Shown here: positions 1-6,300 of the stretch, in pieces
Numbering within the stretch: position 1 is the stretch's first letter
Layout: each line of letters opens with the position of its first letter
Origin: Eubacteriales Family XIII. Incertae Sedis bacterium
Lineage (GTDB): Bacteria > Bacillota > Clostridia > Peptostreptococcales > Anaerovoracaceae
NCBI GenBank assembly: GCA_031272745.1
Contig: JAISTF010000144.1
Location: 1 to 8,623, forward strand
Length of the DNA: 8,623 nt
Direction: 5' to 3'
The notes under the pieces: generated by a model
Databases searched by the model: none
What the model saw: only the letters and a program-made list of their open reading frames with translations
What the model was told of the DNA's origin: nothing
Program-made: the position numbers and the translations under genes

Positions 1-486
<486 letters not shown>

Positions 487-504
487 CGGGGCGAGGCGGC
501 AGGC

Positions 505-783
505 ATGGCGAAGTCCTTTCCTTTTGAAATCGTGACGCCCGAGGCGCGCTTCTACAAAGGCGACGCGGAAATCGTGATCGTCAAGACCACCTCGGGCGAA
601 GAAGGCTTCATGGCCAACCACGTCTGGGGCGTGAAGCTGCTCGCGGGCGGCGCGGGCGCGGCGGGCGAGCTGCGCTTCAAGGAGCCCGGCGGCAGCGAGC
701 GCGCCGCCACCATCGAAGGCGGCTTCATCGACGTCAAAGACCGCATCCTCGTCTTCACCGACAGCGCCGCCTGGGCGGAGTGA
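505..783 (+). CDS. atpC: F-type ATP synthase epsilon subunit, short form lacking the C-terminal helices
   Basis: Epsilon is part of the F1 central stalk with gamma, and in many bacteria it restrains ATP hydrolysis. The 92 residues match the N-terminal beta-sandwich: FEIVTPEARFYKGDAE, then TSGEEGFMANH (the usual G-E-x-G-x-x-x-x-H turn), then TIEGGFIDVKDRILVFTD. The protein stops right after SAAWAE, where the two-helix C-terminal domain normally begins; usual family length is about 130-140 residues. The bases after the TGA were read for a displaced helical domain. None was seen, so this looks like a natural short form rather than a frameshift. The ATG is preceded by GAGG at 493-496 with an 8-nt spacer. 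It is the last gene of the operon, and pncB converges on it 12 bp downstream. Family assignment is secure; the functional effect of the missing domain is inferred. Confidence 0.92.
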   Translation: MAKSFPFEIVTPEARFYKGDAEIVIVKTTSGEEGFMANHVWGVKLLAGGAGAAGELRFKEPGGSERAATIEGGFIDVKDRILVFTDSAAWAE

Positions 784-795
784 CGGCGGTGACCC

Positions 796-2223
796 CTACG
801 TCTGGTGCTCTTCGATGATGCGGGTGCGGAGTTCCCAGAGTTCCTGGGAGAGGTCGACGTAGTAGGTCTGGGGGTTTTCGAAGCGCAGGGTCTCTTCCCA
901 GAGGGTGCCGATCTGCGCGAGGCAGTAGTCGCGCACGGCGGCGACGGGCGGCGGCGTGTAGACGCAGCGGCCGCCTTCGAAGATCGGTACGTGGACTTCC
1001 CGCGCCGTGAAGCCGGAGAGCCGCTTGCGTTTCCAGGTGAAGCTCGGGTCAAAGATCACATAGTCGTCGCCGGCCGGCGCGGGCTCGTGCGCGAGCGTGA
1101 TCACGTCCGCGACCATGCGGCCCGTGCTTTTGTCGAAGAGGCGGTAGAGGCGCTTGAAGCCGGGGTTTGTGATCTTCTCGACGTTTTCGCTGATTTTCAT
1201 CTTCGGGACGATGACGCCGTCCTTCTCGACGCCGGCCATCTTGTACACGCCGCCGAAGACGGGGTCGGCCGCCGCCGTGATGAGGCGCTCGCCGACGCCG
1301 AACGAGTCAATCTGTGCGCCCTGCAGCAGGATGTCGCGGATGAGCCACTCGTCGAGCGAGTTGGACAGGACGATCTTGCACTGCTGGAAGCCCGCCTCGT
1401 CGAGCATCGCGCGCGCGTGCTTCGAGAGGTAGGTCGCGTCGCCCGAGTCGATGCGGATGGCCATCTGCGCGGGCTGCTGTTCGCGAAAGACGCGGATGGC
1501 GTTGGGCACGCCGGATTTCAGCACGCTGTATGTGTCGACCAACAGCGTGCAGTTGTCCGGGTAAAGCCGCGCGTACGCGGAAAACGCCTCGTATTCCGAC
1601 GGGAAGCACTGCACCCACGAATGCGCCATCGTGCCGAGCGCGGGGATGCCGTAGTCGCGTTCGCAAACCGTGCAGGACGTGCCGATGCAGCCGCCGATGT
1701 ACGCCGCGCGCGCGCCGAGCACGGCCGCCGCCGAGCCATGTGCCCGGCGCGTGCCGAACTCCATGACCGACCGTCCGGCCGCCGCGCGCACGATGCGGTT
1801 TGCCTTCGTCGCGATGAGGCTCTGGTGGTTCACGAGCAGCAGCAGCATCGTCTCGATGTACTGCGCCTGGAGCAACGGCCCGCGCACCGTCACGACCGGC
1901 TCGCCCGGGAAGATCGGCGTGCCCTCGGGCGGTGCCCACACGTCGCAGCGAAATTCGAAGTCCGCGAGGTAGTCCAAGAACGCCTCGGAGAAGCCGCCTT
2001 TCTCCCGCAGGAAGGAGATGTCCTCTTCGTCGAAGCGCAGTCCTTCCAAATATTCAATAACCTGCGCAAGCCCGGCGAAAATCGCGAACCCGCCGCCGTC
2101 CGGCACGCGCCGGAAAAACAAATCGAAGTAAGCGGTCTCGTGCGCGATGCCGGATTCGAGGTAGCCGCCGGCCATCGTGAGCTCGTAGAAGTCGGTGAGT
2201 AAAGACAGGTTGTTTCTGTTCAT
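796..2223 (-). CDS. pncB: Nicotinate phosphoribosyltransferase
   Basis: This cytoplasmic enzyme of the Preiss-Handler NAD salvage route makes nicotinate mononucleotide from nicotinate and PRPP with ATP hydrolysis. Numbered from the Met at 2223 (475 aa), the N-terminus has the family opening NLSLLTDFYELTMAGGY. Further family motifs are EFGTRRAHG (155-163), GTMAHSW with the probable phosphorylated catalytic His201, DTYSVLKSG (from Asp230), RIDSGD (Asp259 to Asp262) and FGVGERL followed by GGVYKM. The length fits the longer Gram-positive type of NAPRTase rather than the roughly 400-residue E. coli form. Two adjacent ATGs are possible starts. AAGGAG (2235-2230 on the minus strand) is 6 nt from the ATG at 2223 but only 3 nt from the one at 2226, so 2223 is preferred; starting at 2226 adds one Met. 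It is divergent from the CPBP gene (38 bp between the chosen starts) and convergent with atpC. No de novo NAD gene is beside it. Confidence 0.95.
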   Translation of the reverse strand: MNRNNLSLLTDFYELTMAGGYLESGIAHETAYFDLFFRRVPDGGGFAIFAGLAQVIEYLEGLRFDEEDISFLREKGGFSEAFLDYLADFEFRCDVWAPPEGTPIFPGEPVVTVRGPLLQAQYIETMLLLLVNHQSLIATKANRIVRAAAGRSVMEFGTRRAHGSAAAVLGARAAYIGGCIGTSCTVCERDYGIPALGTMAHSWVQCFPSEYEAFSAYARLYPDNCTLLVDTYSVLKSGVPNAIRVFREQQPAQMAIRIDSGDATYLSKHARAMLDEAGFQQCKIVLSNSLDEWLIRDILLQGAQIDSFGVGERLITAAADPVFGGVYKMAGVEKDGVIVPKMKISENVEKITNPGFKRLYRLFDKSTGRMVADVITLAHEPAPAGDDYVIFDPSFTWKRKRLSGFTAREVHVPIFEGGRCVYTPPPVAAVRDYCLAQIGTLWEETLRFENPQTYYVDLSQELWELRTRIIEEHQT

Positions 2224-2229
2224 CATGTG

Positions 2230-2235
2230 CTCCTT
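2230..2235 (-). promoter_or_regulatory. Ribosome binding site of pncB
   Basis: On the minus strand these bases read AAGGAG, followed by CAC and then ATGATG. The 6-nt spacer to the second ATG is normal, while 3 nt to the first is short. The site therefore decides the start in favour of 2223. On the plus strand the same bases are CTCCTT and give no ribosome site for the divergent gene. Confidence 0.8.
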
Positions 2236-2242
2236 TTCGATA

Positions 2243-2256
2243 TGATATACTATATC
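2243..2256. promoter_or_regulatory. Overlapping divergent -10 elements in a perfect palindrome (pncB / CPBP gene)
   Basis: Bases 2244-2256 read GATATACTATATC, a perfect inverted repeat around the central C at 2250. On the plus strand, TG at 2243-2244 followed by TATACT (2246-2251) forms an extended -10 (TGnTATACT). Transcription would start near 2258, almost at the ATG at 2262. On the minus strand, TATAGT (2254-2249) is a good -10 that would start transcription near 2242, leaving a short leader with the AAGGAG site before pncB. I found no good -35 on either strand. The region is strongly AT-rich compared with its surroundings. The two polymerase sites overlap and cannot be occupied together. 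This is a pattern-based prediction. Confidence 0.5.
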
Positions 2257-2261
2257 TCACA

Positions 2262-3272
2262 ATGAATCGTTTGGATACCACAAATTTTGACTGGCGGCTT
2301 TTCCGGCGCGACGTGAAACGCGACGTGCGGCACGTCGTGCTGTTCTGCGCGTTTGCGCTCATCGTGAACATGCTCGTTGTCGCGGTCGTCACGGTCTCCG
2401 CCATCTTCTCGAACCCCGATGTGATCCAGGGCATCGTGCGGGGCGCGACGACCGGCAACTATGAGGACATCATGAAGCTCTTCATGGAGGATATGAGCCG
2501 CTTCCTGTCGCCGACGCTGCTGTCCGCCGCGACGATGGCCGGCGCGGTCGCGGGCCCGCTCGTCTTTCTCATCTACCGCAAAAAACGTTTCTTCGGCGAC
2601 CTCGCGCTGCCGATGCGCGCGCGCCTGACGCCCGGCATCTTCATCACGCTGCTGCTCGGCACGCAGGCGATCCAATGCGCCTACGCCCTCATCATCCAGC
2701 TCGTCGAAAAGCTGCTCGCGCCGGCCGGCATGTCCGTCATGGACAGTTATTCCAGCACCATCGAGCAGTTCATCGGCAACCCCGTCGGCCTCGTCTACAT
2801 CGTCCTCGTCGGCCCGATTTTCGAGGAGCTCGTCTTCCGCGGCGGCGTCCTCGGCGCGCTGCGCAAATACGGCGAAAACTTCGCGGTGCTGATCTCGGCG
2901 CTGTGCTTCGGCTTCTTCCATATGCTCATCGCGCAGGTGCCGTTCGCCTTCGTCGTCGGGTTGCTGCTCGGCTACGCGGCGAGCCGCTACACGCTGCGCT
3001 GCTCGATCGCGCTGCACATCCTCGTGAACGGTCTGTCGATGCTCGCGGTGATTTCCCCGAAGGTCGAGGCGGCCTACGGCATCGCGATCGTCGTCTGCGG
3101 CATCGCCTTCGTCGTCATCCTGCTCGCGCGCCGCAAACACATCGCGCCGTGGATGCGGGAGGGCGCGGCCTACTACGAGCGCACCTACCGCTACGGCCTC
3201 ACGAGCATCCCGCTCATCGTCTACTGCGTGGTCCTCATCCTCGTCGGCTTTGCGCAAATGCAGATGGTGTAG
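2262..3272 (+). CDS. CPBP-family (CAAX/Rce1-like) intramembrane metalloprotease
   Basis: This is a 336-residue polytopic membrane protein of the CPBP (Abi) glutamic/metallo-protease family. The three diagnostic motifs are in order: EELVFRG (Glu188, Glu189, Arg193), FGFFHM with His220, and HILVN with His252 and Asn256. These residues form the active site in Rce1-type enzymes. Hydrophobic segments lie at about 25-50, 84-105, 127-150, 172-186, 205-225, 227-241, 262-288 and 310-333. A loop around 52-83 is more polar. The substrate is unknown; bacterial members act in immunity to peptides, protein maturation or signalling, and nothing here selects among these. The ATG at 2262 has no Shine-Dalgarno sequence and lies 10 nt after a predicted extended -10, which suggests leaderless translation. 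The gene is co-directional with the surface-protein gene 126 bp downstream, which seems to have its own promoter. Family is secure; role is not known. Confidence 0.9.
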   Translation: MNRLDTTNFDWRLFRRDVKRDVRHVVLFCAFALIVNMLVVAVVTVSAIFSNPDVIQGIVRGATTGNYEDIMKLFMEDMSRFLSPTLLSAATMAGAVAGPLVFLIYRKKRFFGDLALPMRARLTPGIFITLLLGTQAIQCAYALIIQLVEKLLAPAGMSVMDSYSSTIEQFIGNPVGLVYIVLVGPIFEELVFRGGVLGALRKYGENFAVLISALCFGFFHMLIAQVPFAFVVGLLLGYAASRYTLRCSIALHILVNGLSMLAVISPKVEAAYGIAIVVCGIAFVVILLARRKHIAPWMREGAAYYERTYRYGLTSIPLIVYCVVLILVGFAQMQMV

Positions 3273-3320
3273 CCCCGCCCGCCGTCTTTTTTCTGTAATC
3301 AAGAATCCACAATTGCTTAA

Positions 3321-3330
3321 TCCCGCGGGA
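3321..3330. repeat. 10-bp perfect palindrome upstream of the surface-protein gene
   Basis: TCCCGCGGGA is a perfect 10-bp inverted repeat in an otherwise AT-rich intergenic gap. It ends about 34 bp before the predicted extended -10 at 3362-3370. It could be an operator half or chance in a GC-rich genome. No second copy was seen in the gap, and no T-run follows it, so it is not a typical terminator. Confidence 0.3.
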
Positions 3331-3361
3331 ACGCGACTGTAACCTACGCGCTGTCCGATTT

Positions 3362-3370
3362 TGTTATTCT
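3362..3370 (+). promoter_or_regulatory. Predicted extended -10 promoter of the surface-protein operon
   Basis: The bases TGTTATTCT fit an extended -10 (TGn plus TATTCT, hexamer at 3365-3370). A start near 3377 would leave a short leader carrying the AGGTGAGG ribosome site (3386-3393) before the TTG at 3399. No convincing -35 is present at the right spacing. The surrounding 3295-3385 stretch is AT-rich compared with the flanking genes. Confidence 0.35.
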
Positions 3371-3385
3371 CAAAACATCTTTGGT

Positions 3386-3393
3386 AGGTGAGG
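3386..3393 (+). promoter_or_regulatory. Ribosome binding site deciding the TTG start at 3399
   Basis: AGGTGAGG lies 5 nt before the TTG at 3399. It contains AGGTGA, complementary to the 16S rRNA tail, and GAGG directly before the spacer. The alternative in-frame TTG at 3381 has no such site upstream and would place this one inside the coding region. The Met-Lys-Lys start at 3399 also gives a normal signal-peptide n-region. Confidence 0.65.
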
Positions 3394-3398
3394 TACAT

Positions 3399-6300
3399 TT
3401 GAAAAAGACAGTGCGAAGGTGGATAAGAACCCTGCGCGCCGCATCCCGCAAAATCCGGGTGCCGGTCCTGCTTTTTTTCGTCGTCCTGTTTTCCGCGTTT
3501 CCGATCGGTTTGGCCTTCGCGGACGACGCGCCGATCCCGCTTCCGGACACGGGGGACGAGCACAACATCACCGGCACGGTCGTGCTCGGCGAGGTGGTCT
3601 TCACCGCCGGTTTCGACCCCGACGAAGACCCGCCGTTCGCGGGCGACGTGGACGGACAGAACTTCGGCGTGCGCTTCGACTGGCAGTTGGCAACGGCGGA
3701 CGACGTCATCGCGAAGGACGATTATTTCGACATCGTGCTCGACCTCGGGCTCGGCGACGTGCCCGCGACGGTCATGCAGCAGCTCGAAACCTACTACGGG
3801 CCGATCCTGAAAAACAACAACGGCCAGACCATCGGCCATGTGGTCTGGACCAACAAGGACACGGCGACCGCGAATCTTTACTACTCCACCAACGAGGCGA
3901 AGGACGACGGCGCGAAATACGCGACGGCCGTCTACAAGCGCGTCGTGCTGCGGTTCCTCTTCGACGGGCTCGCGGCGGACGGGCCGCTCTCGGGCACCGA
4001 GGGAAATCCGGTGCAGGGCGGCGGGCGCTGGGCGTTCACCTACGCGGCGGAGGGCGGCGGGCACGCGGGCGAGTCCGTGGTCTGGTCGCTGAACGTGGAC
4101 GGCGGCGAGCCGTCGGGCGGCACGACCGTGGTGCCGGAAACGAAGGACCCCTATGAGGAAGAGCTGCCGGGCCACGACAAGCTGGGCGTCCCCGTGACGG
4201 GCGCTGCCGCGCCGCAGGACACGCTGTATTTCTGGTGGGTCGCCATCAACCAGCACAAGCATACAAGCTATGTGGACTGGACGGCCTGCGCGGACGACGC
4301 GGACCATGCCCTGCCGCAGACGGAGACGTTCACGCTGCGGGATACGAGCACGGGCGCGACGCCGACGTGGCTGCGCGCGCTGACGCCCGGCGAAAACGAT
4401 GGCGGCGTCGACATCGGCCATCCGGAGTCGAGGAATGAACTCGGCTTCGAAGCGCTGCCCAAGCCCGTCGTCGGCAACGCGATCACGGTCGACGAGGCGG
4501 GCGGATTCTACGGGCGCACGGTCGGCGCGGCGGCGACGGACCAGGCGTGGTTCAAGCTCTATTATGTGAACACGGAGGTCATCTGGAACGACCTCATCCG
4601 CGAAAATCCGATCTACAAAGACCCGGGCGCGGCCAACCCGTACGCGTCGAACACGCAGGCGATCGAAGCGTGGATGAACGCGATGCTCTATGCGCCGAAC
4701 GCGGCGGCGGGTGCGGTGCCGGACGGTTATCTGACGCCCGTGTCCCCCGAGGACGTGTGCGCGATCACGGTCGACGAGACGGCGGGCACGTTTGAGATCA
4801 CGATGAACACGGATGCGGTCTACGGCCGGACGCTCGCGATCGGCTATTTCACAAAGCCCGTGCCGGACGAGGAAGGCAAATACGTGAATAACACGCACAA
4901 CCGTCTCGATCTCGTCGGCGCGGACGCGGGCACGGATGTCACTTGGGAAGACACGACGGCGCGTGTCGCGACGGGCGGCTGGGCCAACGGGACGGTCAAC
5001 CCGTATCGTGGCAATTTCGTCATCGAAAAGGCGAACGCCGTGTCGATGGCGCCGTTGCCCGGCGCGGTGTTTACCGTGGCAGCGGACGTGAAGGACAGCG
5101 ACGGGGCGGCGTACCGCGCGCTTGCGGACAAGCTGAACGAAGCCCTTGCGGGGCAGACGTTCACGACGGGGGAAGACGGGCGGCTGCTCGTCACGCTGTC
5201 GATGTATATGGAAGACCAGCTTCCGTGGTCGGACGGCGAGGGCGGCGTGGTCGACATGCGGCTCGTCGTGACGGAGACATCGCCGCCGTCCGGATACGCG
5301 GGGCTTTCGGAGTCCATCACGGTCACGCTCAGCGGGTCGACGGGGAAGGTCAAAGCCGTGGAGACGGCGGACGCCGCGGATGCGGGACGGGTCGTCTGGA
5401 ACGCCAACGAATATCCCGTGCGCGTGCTGAACACGGCGAAGCCGCCCGGCGAGGGCGGGGACCGTTGGTATGACGTCGCGCTGCGCAAATGGGTCAAGCG
5501 CGTCGAGCGCACGGACGCGGGGGGCACGCCGCGCTTCACGTACGAGGCGCCGCTCGGCGAGGGCGGGGAAGAGATTCCTTCGACGGGGCCGGTGCCGGTC
5601 TGGGACGGCGACACGGTCTTTTTCCGCATCGACATCTTCAACCAGAGCCCGAACCGCACGGTGATTCCCACGGGCGGCATCGTCGACTATCTGCCGGCCG
5701 GTCTGCGCTTCGACCCGGGGTTTGCGGTCTCGCCGTCGCTCGTTCCCGAGGGGCGGAATTGGTCAAACGCGGGCCTGTGGGAATGGGCGGACGAGGGGCA
5801 ACGACGGATACGTTATTGCGGCCCGCCCATCGTGCTGGAAGCCTCGGGGCAGGGCGGAAGTTCCTGCTACCTGCCGTTGATCGTCAAGGTGGACTTCGGG
5901 GATTCGCTGCCCGAGGGTCTGATGACGAACTTCGCCGAGGTCGCTTTGATGCAGGATGAGAACGGCAACCCCGTGCCGGACGTGGATTCCGTGCCGGATG
6001 ACGAGAGGGACAACGACGGGACGCCGAAGGACAACGAGGTCGATGAACATCGCTTCCCGGACGCGGACGGCGACGGCGCGGCGGACGCGACGCCCACGGC
6101 CGGACAGGATGAGGACGACCATGACTATGCGCAGCTGACGCTGATTCCGTGCCAGGTCGACAAGGACACGATCCGGCGCACGAGCGCGGCGTTTTCGGAC
6201 ACGGAGCGTGAGGACGGATTCCGGAATGTCGGCGAGGAGAGCTACCGCTATGACATCGACTTCCGGCTGATCGCGTCGGTGCCTGCGGATGAATTCGTCG

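Noticed and set aside
784..860. A displaced C-terminal domain of epsilon caused by frameshift
   Set aside because: None of the three forward frames after 783 resembles the helical hairpin of epsilon, and the bases are accounted for by the 3' end of pncB on the other strand.
805..2202. A 465-codon plus-strand open frame opposite pncB
   Set aside because: pncB carries all family motifs on the other strand. This frame is rich in Arg, Val, Ala and Asp without motifs and is explained by the GC-biased codons of pncB.
3280..3294. T-run after the CPBP stop as an intrinsic terminator
   Set aside because: There are six Ts (3287-3292), but the C-rich stretch before them has no complementary G-rich arm, so no stem can form.
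3381..3398. TTG at 3381 as the start of the surface protein
   Set aside because: It has no ribosome site upstream, it would place AGGTGAGG inside the gene, and it adds MVGEVH in front of an otherwise normal MKK signal-peptide start. It also lies very close to the predicted transcription start.
2250..4898. An 882-codon open frame on the minus strand across the CPBP gene and the first part of the surface protein
   Set aside because: It is antisense to two well-supported genes, is dominated by Arg, Asp, Val and His in a pattern expected from reading GC-rich codons backwards, has no recognisable motif, and spans the promoter region at 3273-3398 as if it were coding. It is a composition artefact.
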